Assembly (NCBI GenBank): GCA_964524185.1 | Contig: CAZGCI010000003.1 | Span: 19,321-83,320, forward strand | DNA: 64,000 nucleotides | Direction: 5' to 3' | Origin: Thiohalocapsa sp964524185 | Lineage (GTDB): Bacteria; Pseudomonadota; Gammaproteobacteria; Chromatiales; Chromatiaceae | Shown: in pieces, positions 35,647 through 44,741 of the stretch | Layout of the letters: every line of letters begins with the position of its first letter | Position numbering within the stretch: position 1 is the first letter of the stretch | Translations under genes and position numbers: made by a program | The notes under the pieces: model-generated | Seen by the model: the letters and a program-made list of their open reading frames with translations, nothing else | What the model was told of the DNA's origin: nothing | The model's database searches: none

Positions 35647-37014
35647 TTAGGCCCTTGCACGGCGGCGCCGCGACGGTGCGGTCCGCTTCGGGCCCGCCGT
35701 CTGCTTGCGCGGCGGCTTGGGCTCCCCGTCCGAGATCGCCAACACAATCCCCAGCCCGATGCAGGTCACGAGCAGACTGCTGCCGCCCTGGCTGATGAAA
35801 GGCAGGGTGACGCCGGTGATGGGGATGGCCTTGGTCACACCGCCGACGTTGAGCAGGGTTTGGATCGTGAAGACGGCCGCAATCCCCGTCGCCGCGAGCA
35901 TGCCGAAGGCCGACTTGGCACGGGCCGCGATCAGAATCAGCCGCCAGCAGAGCAGCGCGAAACAGGCCAAGAGCAGCGCACTACCGACAAAGCCGAGCTC
36001 CTCCGCCACCACCGCGTAGATGAAATCGGACTCGGCAATTGGGGTGTAGCGCGGTCGCGCCTGGCTGAACCCCTCGCCCCAGAGGCCCCCGGCATACATG
36101 CCAGAGAGGCCCTGGAGTACCTGCCAGCCGGCGCCCGTGGGGTCGGCAAAAGGGTCCAGCCAGCTCGCCACCCGCCTTTGCCCATGGCTGAAGAACTGCA
36201 GCAGTGCATAGCCCGCACCACCGGCAACGAGTGCGCCATAGATCAGGTAGCCTGCGCGCTGGGTGCCCGCCGCGAGCTGCAGGAGCAACGCAAGGGCGAG
36301 GATCAGCACCAGCCCAAGGTCCCGTTGCACCAGCAGGAGGCCCAGCAACAGCGCCGCGAACAACACCAGGGGCAGCAGTGCGCGCAGCGGCGGCAGCGGG
36401 ATTGGCCTGTGCCATTTGGCAAGCGCCTTCGCGTGGCGGTCGACGAAGGCGGCGGCAAACAGCACCACGCTGAGCTTGAGCCCCTCGGAGGGCGTGATGA
36501 AGCCCGTACCGTAAACAGCGCCGCGAAAGCGCTGGCCCGTTGCCAGCACGAAGGCGACGACGCCTAAGGACAGCAGCGCCCAAAACCACGGCCCCGCCGC
36601 CAGCGATCGATAGCGCCCGTCCTGCAAGGCCACGGCCAGCATAGCCATGGCCATGACGCCCAGCGGCAACAACACGTGAGCGAGACTGAGACCCTCGCCG
36701 GCGTAGATGCCCATGCGAAAGCGCGCCAAGAGCCCCACGCCGGCGATGAAGGCCACCAGCGCCAGCACCAGTGGATCGCCGCGGAAGCCGACGGCGACGA
36801 AAACCAGGTGCGCGCCGAGAAAGGCGAGCGCAAAGCCGATGGGCGGCACCAGGTCTGTCCAACGCACCGGCATCCCATCCTTGGGCAGCGCGCCGAGCAC
36901 CATGAGAAAACCAACGCCGGTGGCGAACAGCACCCAGAGCAGCAAACGCCGCTCCGCGGCGCGTGCATCCCAGCGCTCCCCGAGACGCTCGGGGCGGGCA
37001 GGCTGCTTGGCCAT
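35647..37014 (-). CDS. SEDS-family peptidoglycan glycosyltransferase (FtsW/RodA)
   Basis: 455 residues, about 10 spans, with a basic cytosolic tail. It shows QRDLGLVLILAL (the Asp required for polymerase activity lies here), GYLIYGALVAGGAG, RVASWLDPFADPTGAGWQ, the large-loop sequence ESDFIYAVVAEELGFVGS, and VGGVTKAIPITGVTLPFISQGGSS. It polymerises lipid II at the membrane. A class B PBP gene lies upstream on the same strand. It could be a second elongation or division pair. Confidence 0.88.
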   Translation of the reverse strand: MAKQPARPERLGERWDARAAERRLLLWVLFATGVGFLMVLGALPKDGMPVRWTDLVPPIGFALAFLGAHLVFVAVGFRGDPLVLALVAFIAGVGLLARFRMGIYAGEGLSLAHVLLPLGVMAMAMLAVALQDGRYRSLAAGPWFWALLSLGVVAFVLATGQRFRGAVYGTGFITPSEGLKLSVVLFAAAFVDRHAKALAKWHRPIPLPPLRALLPLVLFAALLLGLLLVQRDLGLVLILALALLLQLAAGTQRAGYLIYGALVAGGAGYALLQFFSHGQRRVASWLDPFADPTGAGWQVLQGLSGMYAGGLWGEGFSQARPRYTPIAESDFIYAVVAEELGFVGSALLLACFALLCWRLILIAARAKSAFGMLAATGIAAVFTIQTLLNVGGVTKAIPITGVTLPFISQGGSSLLVTCIGLGIVLAISDGEPKPPRKQTAGPKRTAPSRRRRARA

Positions 37015-37261
37015 GGATCAACGGTCCTGTCTAGCGCGGTTTCGCCAGCGACCGACGAAGGACCTGATCGCCGGGGCCGCACTGAGTCGTGGCTGGCAAA
37101 GGCCGAGGACCGGATGCCCGCAGCGCCGACCGGAACTGATCCTTGCCCCTCGGCCCTGCTGGCGCCGGGCGCAAGGGGAGAACGCCGAAACTTGACTCAT
37201 CTGTAAACGCTTCGCGTCCTCAGGCAGTCCCGGGCAGTCCAGCTCCCATGCCCTGCTGACC

Positions 37262-38863
37262 TCAAGGCAGGTGGCCCAGCTGCTGCGCGCGCAGCAGCAG
37301 GTCTCGGGCGATGGGCGCCGCAGCGGCGGAGCCGTAGCCGCCGTGCTCCACCAACACCGCGACGGCCAAGACCGGCCGCTCCGCCGGCGCAAAGCCGATG
37401 AACCAGCTGTGCGATGCGCCCAGCGGGTTCTCCGCGGTGCCGGTCTTCCCGGCGATGGCGAGGCCCGGTGTCTCGATACTGCGCCCGGTGCCCTCCGCAA
37501 CGGCACGGCGCAGCATCGACCTGAGCTGCCCCGCCGTGGCGGGCTGCATGAAGCGGCCGGCGGCGACGGGCGCTTCGCTGGCGATGAGCCGGGGGCGAAC
37601 GGCGACGCCGTCGTTGGCAACGGCCGCGGCGATGAGGGCCAACTGTGCCGGTGTCGCCAGCACCTTACCCTGGCCAATGGAGGCCTGCGCGAGCCCGTAG
37701 CGGTCGGAGCTCGGGATCTTGGGGATGGTGCCCGTGCGCGGCGACTGCTGACGGCTGTCGCCGGCGCCGATGCTGATGCGGCCATTGAACAGGAACCGCT
37801 CCGTGGTCGCGCGAAAGGCATCATGGCTAAGGTGGACGCCGAGTTGCGCGAAAAAGACATTCGAAGACTGCACCAGCGCCGTCGTGAGTCCGATGCGCCC
37901 GTGCCCAGGCCATGCGCGCCCGGCACGCTGCGCCTCGTAATAGTCATGGTCGCGGATCTTGCGGTAATGCCGAGAGGTGGTCCACCCCTCTGCCGGGCAA
38001 TCGATGAGCCCATTGAAGCCGCGGTCCAGCGCGTCCGCGGCGATCACCACCTTGAAGGTCGAGCCCGGCGGGTAAAGCCCATCGGTGGCGCGGTTCAGGA
38101 GTCGTGCCTGCGGGTCCGCGCGCAGAAAGAGATCGGCGTCGACCTGGTTTGGGTCGAAGGACGGCGTGCTCGCCAGCACCCGCAGGGCGCCGTCCTGTGG
38201 GCGCAGCATCACCACGGCCCCGGCACGCGCACCGAGGCGTTCAACCGCCAGGCGCTGCAACGCCGCATCCAGTGTCAGCGTCACGTCGTTGCCCTTGGGC
38301 CGCTTGCCTTGGGTCAATATCTGCCGACCGAGCGTGCCCCAGTCTTTCAGAGACTCCGGCCTGCCGCCGTTGAGCTGCACATTGGCCGAGGACTCGATGC
38401 CAGTCGCACCAAAGCGCGGGTCCGCGTAGCCCACGACGTGGGCGAAGTCCGGCCCAAACGGGTAGTGCCGCTGAGCGCTGGGCCCGGTGTCCGTCTGCAC
38501 CACCCGGCTCTCCGCCAGCACCGCGCCTGAGCGATCGAGAATCCTGCCGCGCTCGATCCAGTGTGCGGGGTTGAACTGGCGCCGGTCGTGCAGCTGCATA
38601 AAGGCGATGAACTCGGGCCGTGCGATGCCTGAGAGCTGCCAGGTGGCCTGATACACCAGCACCGCCGTGAAGCCCAGCACCGTCGCCATACCCGCCATCG
38701 CGAAGCCCGCCCGTGGCTTGGCCAGGTGCTTCAAGCCCACCGCCGCGCGCAGGCCCAGCGCCTGCTGCAGCGCAAAGGCCGCAGCCAGCAGGAAGACGGC
38801 ATGCAGGCCGATGCGCAGCGGTCCCCAGGGGGCGGACTGGAACAGGGTGTTCAGCAGATCCAT
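37262..38863 (-). CDS. Class B penicillin-binding protein
   Basis: 533 residues with two or more N-terminal spans (about 18-35 and 52-70), a short pedestal, and a transpeptidase domain. The active-site motifs are PPGSTFK (Ser268, Lys271), SSN (333-335) and KTGT (473-476). It crosslinks peptidoglycan made by the SEDS protein encoded 247 bases downstream. It is shorter than E. coli FtsI/PBP2 and has two predicted N-terminal spans instead of one. Confidence 0.88.
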   Translation of the reverse strand: MDLLNTLFQSAPWGPLRIGLHAVFLLAAAFALQQALGLRAAVGLKHLAKPRAGFAMAGMATVLGFTAVLVYQATWQLSGIARPEFIAFMQLHDRRQFNPAHWIERGRILDRSGAVLAESRVVQTDTGPSAQRHYPFGPDFAHVVGYADPRFGATGIESSANVQLNGGRPESLKDWGTLGRQILTQGKRPKGNDVTLTLDAALQRLAVERLGARAGAVVMLRPQDGALRVLASTPSFDPNQVDADLFLRADPQARLLNRATDGLYPPGSTFKVVIAADALDRGFNGLIDCPAEGWTTSRHYRKIRDHDYYEAQRAGRAWPGHGRIGLTTALVQSSNVFFAQLGVHLSHDAFRATTERFLFNGRISIGAGDSRQQSPRTGTIPKIPSSDRYGLAQASIGQGKVLATPAQLALIAAAVANDGVAVRPRLIASEAPVAAGRFMQPATAGQLRSMLRRAVAEGTGRSIETPGLAIAGKTGTAENPLGASHSWFIGFAPAERPVLAVAVLVEHGGYGSAAAAPIARDLLLRAQQLGHLP

Positions 38864-38944
38864 GGGCGGGCTGGTTTAGTGGATGCGGCGTGCCGGCGGC
38901 GCCGGGGCCGGTGGCGGCCGTGACCAGCGCGGGGCGCTGAAGGG

Positions 38945-40426
38945 TCAGACGCTTTCAGGGCTGCCACTACGTGCGGGCTCGGCAAGCGTCTGCGCTCGCC
39001 AGCAGCCATGAAAGCTGAGCGGCACCACGTCCGGCAGCGCCAATACGCAGGCAGGGCCGTCGGCGAGGGCGGCGGCATTGTAGATCCAAACCTCGCCGGC
39101 GTCGGCGTTGCCGTCGTAGACGACGGACACAAGCCAGTGCCGGGCTGGATCATCCGCATCGGGCACCACCACGGGCTCGGACGGATAGCGGCCGTCGCCG
39201 AGGTCTGCAAGATCGAGCCGCTCGTGTGCCTGGTCGAAGCAGACCAGGGCGTCATAGCGCTCCGCGGTGGTGTCCGTGCCCGGGCGATGCGCGGCCATAT
39301 AGGTGCGCTGCCAGGAACGGCCGACTTCCGCTGGTGGCACCATCGGAAACTCCACTGAGCGCGGGCTCAGCTGCACGTGCTCCTGCACGCGGGCGGTCCG
39401 CGGGTCCAGCGTCATGCGCCACAGCGTGGCCTCGGCGGGGGTGGTGGTGCGGCCGGAGGCGACCTCCCGCAGGTGCTGGTTGGTGCTGAAGTCGGGATAG
39501 CGGGCGTGCTCCAGCACCAAAGGGCCGCCCTCGGCGCGGGCGCCGTTGGCGAAATGCCACTGGTAAAAGGGCGCCGTCTCGCCGCGGGCGACGAGGCTGA
39601 AATCCCCCCGGTCGAACACCAGGATCTGCGTGCCGAGCTCCGGCTTCCAGGCCATGGCGCCCGCGTAGGACTTGAGCCCCAGCAGCACCGGCAGCACCGA
39701 GATGCGCACCGGCGGCACCAGGAACACCAGATAGGGCCCCGCCATGACCCAGTCGTGGATGAAGGGCACATCGGTAAAATCGAAATGGCCCTTGGCCAGC
39801 AGCCGCCCCTCGCGGTCGCAGCGGTACAGCATGAGCCTCGCCTTCGGGCCTGGAATGGCGACACCGAAGTTGTAGATCTCACCCGTCACCGGGTCCTGCT
39901 TGGGGTGCGCCGAGAACGGCTCACCGGACTCGAGCCTGCCGCCCGGGCCCGACAGGTCGGCGAGGCCCTGCGTCGCCAGGTTGGTCAGATCCAGCGCATG
40001 CGGGCCACCGCCCTCCCACAGGGCCAGCAGCCGGTTGGTGCCTGCGATCACAGCGGTGTTCGCGGCATTCTTGAGTGGCCGGCGCCAGTGATTCCAAACC
40101 GGGCCCGGGGCTGTCATGCCGTAGTTGCCGAACAGCAGCGTGCCCTCTGCCTCCTCTCGGCAGAACCCCTCCGAGCGCACGTATCGATAGGTGGCCTGCG
40201 CGGCGCCATCCGCAAACTGCACCCGCAGCACCGCGCCATCGCCATCGAACCAGTGCCCGACATGCCTGCCGCCGCGCTCCAATCGGGCCGGGCCGTTGCG
40301 ATATAGGGTGCCCCGCAGCCCCGCGGGCACCGCACCCTGCGTGGGCTGCAACGCGGTGGTAGCGAACTCCTGTCCCGGACGGCTCACGCAGCGGGACCAA
40401 GCGCGGAGGTTTGGACGATCGGACAT
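38945..40426 (-). CDS. Carotenoid cleavage oxygenase
   Basis: 493 residues of the RPE65/lignostilbene oxygenase family. The four Fe(II)-binding His regions are seen: EPFSAHPKQDP, DVPFIHDWVM, PFYQWHFANG and PLSFHGCWRA. RGTLYRNGPARLERGG is the typical opening. It would split a carotenoid or apocarotenoid double bond with O2 in a membrane-associated manner. A second, clearly related oxygenase is encoded 790 bases away on the other strand. Substrate not deducible. Confidence 0.9.
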   Translation of the reverse strand: MSDRPNLRAWSRCVSRPGQEFATTALQPTQGAVPAGLRGTLYRNGPARLERGGRHVGHWFDGDGAVLRVQFADGAAQATYRYVRSEGFCREEAEGTLLFGNYGMTAPGPVWNHWRRPLKNAANTAVIAGTNRLLALWEGGGPHALDLTNLATQGLADLSGPGGRLESGEPFSAHPKQDPVTGEIYNFGVAIPGPKARLMLYRCDREGRLLAKGHFDFTDVPFIHDWVMAGPYLVFLVPPVRISVLPVLLGLKSYAGAMAWKPELGTQILVFDRGDFSLVARGETAPFYQWHFANGARAEGGPLVLEHARYPDFSTNQHLREVASGRTTTPAEATLWRMTLDPRTARVQEHVQLSPRSVEFPMVPPAEVGRSWQRTYMAAHRPGTDTTAERYDALVCFDQAHERLDLADLGDGRYPSEPVVVPDADDPARHWLVSVVYDGNADAGEVWIYNAAALADGPACVLALPDVVPLSFHGCWRAQTLAEPARSGSPESV

Positions 40427-40748
40427 GATGGAGCAGCCTCGGCGAGGTGAGTCAGAGGGGCAGGATACCGGCGGGGCCGAGTGCCATGTAGGTCGCCTTC
40501 AGGCCATCGTGAGCGAGACACCGCGCGAGGCGCTCCGAGCCCCGCTCGATCCAGGCAGGCAGGCTCGAACCTCTCGTAGCGTACCCAAGGAAAGACAGTT
40601 TTCTGCTCGTGACGGCGTTCCAGCGCCGCCTGGGGTCGCGCCGCTCGGATTATCATGCCTGTTGCAGGACGGCAATCTTCAACCGCCCAACTTCGGCTGA
40701 TCGGCAGCCACACTGCCTCACGGTAGCCCTTTCTGGAGGTGCATGCAC
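40427..40748 (+). other. Divergent intergenic region, nothing recognised
   Basis: 322 bases between the start of one carotenoid oxygenase gene and the HNH nuclease gene. Promoters for both directions should be here; no clear boxes, repeats or terminators were found. Confidence 0.4.
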
Positions 40749-41180
40749 ATGAGCCTACAAGATCCACCCCGCCACGGCCGCAGCGGCCGCGCCATCGACA
40801 CCGCCAAGCTCGATCGCATCGTCGCCTCCGCCCGCCGCGCCAGTGACGCGCGCGCCGCGGGGTATCGGGAGCAGGCGCTCAAGCTCTACCCCTGGGTCTG
40901 CGGGCGCTGCGGACGTGATTTCGACCGCACCAACCTGCGCGAGCTGACCGTCCATCACAAGGACATGGACCACGACAACAACCCACCGGACGGCAGCAAT
41001 TGGGAGCTGCTCTGTCTCTACTGCCACGACAACGAGCATCAGAAGTTCGAGGAGCGTATCGCCGCCATTGCAGCGGGTCGCGACCCGGATGCGAACGACC
41101 CCGGCGCCTCGCAGTCCAAGACCAGCGGCGGCTCTCATCGGCCCTTCGACGGTCTTGCGGGTCTGCTGAAGAAAGGCTGA
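40749..41180 (+). CDS. yajD: YajD-like HNH nuclease
   Basis: 143 residues from ATG 40749, preferred over 40743 because GGAGG lies 9 bases before it. It has a zinc-finger pair CGRCG and CLYCH and the HNH core LTVHHKDMDHDNNPPDGSNW followed by ELLCLYCHDNEH, matching E. coli YajD. Probably a metal-dependent DNA nuclease; its physiological role is unknown. It precedes the second carotenoid oxygenase by 38 bases, so the two may be co-transcribed. Confidence 0.88.
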   Translation: MSLQDPPRHGRSGRAIDTAKLDRIVASARRASDARAAGYREQALKLYPWVCGRCGRDFDRTNLRELTVHHKDMDHDNNPPDGSNWELLCLYCHDNEHQKFEERIAAIAAGRDPDANDPGASQSKTSGGSHRPFDGLAGLLKKG

Positions 41181-41218
41181 CGTATCCACCTCCCACCGCC
41201 ACGAGGAGCTGCTCCGAT

Positions 41219-42706
41219 ATGGATCTTTCCAGCACTGACATGCTGCGCGTGCTGACGGCGGCCACCACCACGGTCACTGAGGCATTCACCGATGCGCCGC
41301 TGGCGGTGGACGGCACCCTGCCGGCGGCCATCGACGGCGTCTACTTCCGCAACGGCCCCGGCCGCTTCGAGCGCGGCGGCCAGCGCTATCGGCACCCATT
41401 CGACGGCGATGGCCATATCAGCCGGCTGGACATCGCCGGTGGCCAGGTGCGCTACACCAATCGCTTCGTCCGGACGGCGGAGTTCGTCGCCGAGGAGCGC
41501 GCCGGGCGGATGCTGTACCGCGCCTTTGGTACCAATCTGCCGGGCGGCCTGCTCACTAATCTGTTCAGGCTCAACTTCAAGAACGCCGCCAACACCAGCG
41601 TGCGCTGGCATGCAGGCCGCCTATTGGCCCTCTGGGAGGGCGGCGCGCCGCACGCGCTGGACCCAATGACGCTCGCCACCCGCGGCAAGGAAGACTTCGC
41701 CGGCGGCCTGGCCAGCCCCTTCTCCGGCCTCAGCCGCCGGCTGGCGCCGCTGCTGCCCTTCTCGGCGCATCCGCACATCGACGGTGCCACCGGCGAGCTG
41801 TACAACTTCGGCCTCGTCTCCGGCAGGCCCAACCTGCTCATGCTCTATCGCATCGGCGCGGATGGCGTCATGGATGCGCCCCGCCAGCATCCGCTCAGCC
41901 GCTTCAGCTTTGTGCACGACTTCGCCGTCACCCGCCGCTGGCTGTGCTTCCTGCTACCGCAGGCGGACTTCGATCTGCGCAAGGCCTTGCTGGGGCTCAG
42001 CACCGCGGTGGGCTCGCTGTCCATCGCCACACAGCGGCCCATGCAGGTGCTGCTGCTGCCGCGCGAGCCGGTCGCGGCCGAGCCGCGGCTGCTGAGCGGA
42101 CCGCCCGGCTTCGTCTTCCATGTGGCACAGGCCTTCGACGACGCGCACGGGCGCCTGGTGCTGGACGTGATCCGCTACGGCTGCTATCCGGAGTTCGACG
42201 CCTTCGAGGAGCTGTTCAACAACCCGCCCGACGGCGTCGCACCGCGGCTGGAGCGGCTGCTCATCGACCCCGAACGTGCGCGCTGCGAGCGCCTGAGCCT
42301 CGGCGCCGACGTGGACCAGCACGCCTTCGAGCTGCCGGTCACCGCCCCCGGCGCCCTGGGTGAGCCGCGGCGCATCCTCTACGGCGTCGGCGCGCCGCCC
42401 GGGCGCCGCGCGCCCTACCTCACGTCCATCCTGCGCCTCGACACCGAGACCGGCAGCCTGAGCAGCCGCGATTTCGGCCTGGACCTGGTCGGCGAGCCGA
42501 TGTTGGTGCCGGGCGAGGACGGCGACGAGGGCTGGCTGTTGAGCCTGGTCTTCAGCGCCGCTGCAGGCCATGGGGACGCCCGCGGCCGGGCCGAGCTCGT
42601 CGTGCTGCGCGCCGCGGACCTCAGCGTCCAGGCCACCGCGGCACTACCGCATGCGCTTCCCGTCGGCTTTCATGGGTGCTGGGTGCCGCGCGCGGCGCTG
42701 GGCTGA
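41219..42706 (+). CDS. Second carotenoid cleavage oxygenase
   Basis: 495 residues. Iron-binding His regions are LPFSAHPHIDG, FSFVHDFAV, FVFHVAQAFD and PVGFHGCWV; the opening is GVYFRNGPGRFERGGQRYRH. It shares NFKNAANTSV, LLALWEGGAPHALD and SAHP with the opposite-strand oxygenase, so the two are paralogues. GAGGAG lies 10 bases before ATG 41219. It may act on a different polyene or bond. Confidence 0.9.
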   Translation: MDLSSTDMLRVLTAATTTVTEAFTDAPLAVDGTLPAAIDGVYFRNGPGRFERGGQRYRHPFDGDGHISRLDIAGGQVRYTNRFVRTAEFVAEERAGRMLYRAFGTNLPGGLLTNLFRLNFKNAANTSVRWHAGRLLALWEGGAPHALDPMTLATRGKEDFAGGLASPFSGLSRRLAPLLPFSAHPHIDGATGELYNFGLVSGRPNLLMLYRIGADGVMDAPRQHPLSRFSFVHDFAVTRRWLCFLLPQADFDLRKALLGLSTAVGSLSIATQRPMQVLLLPREPVAAEPRLLSGPPGFVFHVAQAFDDAHGRLVLDVIRYGCYPEFDAFEELFNNPPDGVAPRLERLLIDPERARCERLSLGADVDQHAFELPVTAPGALGEPRRILYGVGAPPGRRAPYLTSILRLDTETGSLSSRDFGLDLVGEPMLVPGEDGDEGWLLSLVFSAAAGHGDARGRAELVVLRAADLSVQATAALPHALPVGFHGCWVPRAALG

Positions 42707-42789
42707 GGCGCTGCCGTGCAGCATCGCGCGAGTGACAGTGCTCCCCGGCCGTGTTGCGTTTTCGGCGATGGATCAGTGGGCAGTCGAAG

Positions 42790-43899
42790 CTAGTGAGAAC
42801 GGGTCAGCCAGGGGCTTAGCAGCTCCACCGCCTCGTCGAGGCCGGTGGCCGGGACCGGCTGGGCGGCGCCGGCGGTGAGCAGCTCGGCCAGCGGCTCGGC
42901 GACGCGACCGGCGAGAAAGTCGGCGAGCGGGAGGTTGCGGCAGGGCACCTGGCGCATGAGCCAGGTTTCCAAATGGGGCTCTTCGGGCCAGTCGCCGCGC
43001 GGCACCGACAGCACCGGTACGCCATGGCAGGCGGCCTCGGCAAAGGTGCCATAGCCGGGCTTGGTGATGATGGCATCGCAGGAGGCAAGCACTTCCGTGA
43101 CCGTGGGCGCGCCCGGCCCCGCTGCCGGACCGATCAAGCGCGTGTCCGGCCGCTCCGCCAGTGCCGGCACCGGCGTCAGCAGGAGGGTCTTGGGCGGCAG
43201 CGGGAGCGTCGACGGCGGCTGCAACGAGCCGGCACCGCCAAACTGCATCAGCACCAGTCGCACCTCGGCAGGGACGCCGAGTCGGCGGCGCAGTCCCGCC
43301 GGATCGCGTGGGTGGACAGCGGCGATGGGACCAATGTCGCGCCCGCGCCGCAGCCAGGCCATGGGCATACTGGGCGCCGGGCGCAGGAACAGTTCGGCGC
43401 CGTCGTAGGCATCGCGCATATGCTGAGCCAACTGTTCCGGCAACCGCGGGCCCACCGGGCTCTCGGCCAAGATATCGAGCCAATTGAGGCAGCAGAGCGC
43501 TACCGCCGGCATGCCCAACTCGCGCGCCGCGGTGAGTGGCAGCCAGGGGATATCCGCGAGCACCAGATCCGGTGCGAGCGACGCGAGCAGCGCCCGCTGG
43601 GCAGCCAGGTGGCGCTCGTGCTCCGCATCGAAGTCGCAGTACGCCGCGAGCCCTGCCTCCCATTGCACCCTGAGGGGGCCGTCCATCGGCAGGGGCACGT
43701 CCATGGCCAAGGGCAGCACCTCGACGGGAGTCGGCATGCGCTCGCGCAGGAAGGCTGGGTCGACGGTGGCCACCAGGGTGATGCGCAGATCTGGCCAGTG
43801 GCGGCGCAGCGCGTGGGCCAACGCACTGACCTGCGCAACATGGCCGTAGCCGTGCGCGGTGGCAGCGATGACCAAGTGCGCCGGCCGGCCGGAGGACAT
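42790..43899 (-). CDS. GT-B-type glycosyltransferase (MurG/UGT-like)
   Basis: 369 residues. The N-terminal Rossmann half starts HLVIAATAHGYGHVAQVSAL (nucleophile-site loop like GHxxQ), and the C-terminal half has LVLMQFGGAGS and the donor-sugar motif ITKPGYGTFAEAACHGVPVL, followed by Glu-rich PEEPHLETWL. It resembles the UDP-glycosyltransferase part of bacterial lipid glycosyltransferases. The acceptor is unknown; proximity to carotenoid genes allows carotenoid glycosylation but does not show it. Confidence 0.72.
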   Translation of the reverse strand: MSSGRPAHLVIAATAHGYGHVAQVSALAHALRRHWPDLRITLVATVDPAFLRERMPTPVEVLPLAMDVPLPMDGPLRVQWEAGLAAYCDFDAEHERHLAAQRALLASLAPDLVLADIPWLPLTAARELGMPAVALCCLNWLDILAESPVGPRLPEQLAQHMRDAYDGAELFLRPAPSMPMAWLRRGRDIGPIAAVHPRDPAGLRRRLGVPAEVRLVLMQFGGAGSLQPPSTLPLPPKTLLLTPVPALAERPDTRLIGPAAGPGAPTVTEVLASCDAIITKPGYGTFAEAACHGVPVLSVPRGDWPEEPHLETWLMRQVPCRNLPLADFLAGRVAEPLAELLTAGAAQPVPATGLDEAVELLSPWLTRSH

Positions 43900-44106
43900 G
43901 GCTGGATTATTGTTGCTTGCGCGCGGCTAGCTGAGGGCGCCAGGCCCGATGGGCCCCGGATCGAGAGTCAGCACGTCGTCGCCGGTTTGGATGTCCGCCA
44001 GCGCCGCGAACGGTGGTTGTGGCGGCCTCTTTGGGGGCGCTCGTCCAGGCAGCGCGGGCATGCGTCGGCGGGCGGGATGGCTGACGCTGGAGACCGGGCG
44101 GGGAGC

Positions 44107-44130
44107 GGTGCGGGCGAGGCTGCCCGCACC
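44107..44130 (-). terminator. Hairpin just past rpsT
   Basis: A perfect 9-bp stem GGTGCGGGC / GCCCGCACC with a 6-base loop immediately after the rpsT stop. There is no T tract, so termination efficiency is doubtful. Confidence 0.45.
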
Positions 44131-44131
44131 C

Positions 44132-44395
44132 TCAGTCCAGGGCCTTGACGTTGGCGTTGAGGCGGCTCTTATGCCGGGCCGCCTTGTTGGCATGAATGAG
44201 GCCCTTGCCAGCGGCGCGGTCGATGACCGGCACAGCGGCCTTGTAGGCATCGCTGGCGGCGGACTGATCGCCGGCGCGGATGGCCTTGAGGACCTTCTTG
44301 ATGGCGGTGCGCAGCGTACTGCGCTGGGCGGCATTGCGCTGGCGATGACGCTCGGCTTGGCGGGCGCGCTTGCGGGCTTGTGCGGTGTTGGCCAT
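44132..44395 (-). CDS. rpsT: 30S ribosomal protein S20
   Basis: 87 residues, MANTAQARKRARQAERHRQR, with the S20 helical pattern continuing STLRTAIKKVLKAIRAGD and ending GLIHANKAARHKSRLNANVK. A 16S rRNA-binding primary assembly protein. A Lys/Arg-rich composition and the exact family length fit. The start at 44395 is the family start. Confidence 0.97.
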   Translation of the reverse strand: MANTAQARKRARQAERHRQRNAAQRSTLRTAIKKVLKAIRAGDQSAASDAYKAAVPVIDRAAGKGLIHANKAARHKSRLNANVKALD

Positions 44396-44741
44396 GGCTG
44401 CTCCGTGGAAAAGGCTCGGTGTACTGATGCGCAGCGTCCGCCGGTAGAGCGATGCAGACGCAAAAAAGGGGGGGTTGATCGCGGCTAAACCGCGCAGAAT
44501 TACCGAAGCTGCGGAAATTGTCAACGCGAACCGCGCCGAATGCCGGGCGAGCGGCCCCGACGTGCGGCACCTCGGACCTGGCTGACAATGGCTCCGTCAA
44601 TGCGGGGGAGTGGTCCGACTAGACCGCCCGCGCTCCCCGTCCCATTGCCCTAACCCGGTTAGCCCGACAAACGCACGCTTCTCGATTGTCTTCCCTTTTT
44701 CGTCGTCGCGCCCGCCGCGGCGATCGACCACGGAGCAACGA
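44396..44741. other. Divergent region between rpsT and bd oxidase genes
   Basis: 346 bases. Apart from the hairpin at 44480-44494 and the adjacent homopolymer runs, nothing gene-like is seen. No convincing FNR-type box (TTGAT-N4-ATCAA) was found for the oxidase genes. Confidence 0.4.
44462..44494 (-). promoter_or_regulatory. Hairpin plus C7T6 tract in the rpsT leader
   Basis: On the minus strand CGCGG-TTTAG-CCGCG is followed after six bases by seven C and six T, about 70 bases before the rpsT ATG. It might be a weak attenuator or a leader target for S20 autocontrol. Confidence 0.3.

Noticed and set aside
42790..43899. Assignment of the glycosyltransferase as MurG
   Set aside because: Only the general GT-B donor motif matches; MurG-specific loops and a dcw neighbourhood are missing.
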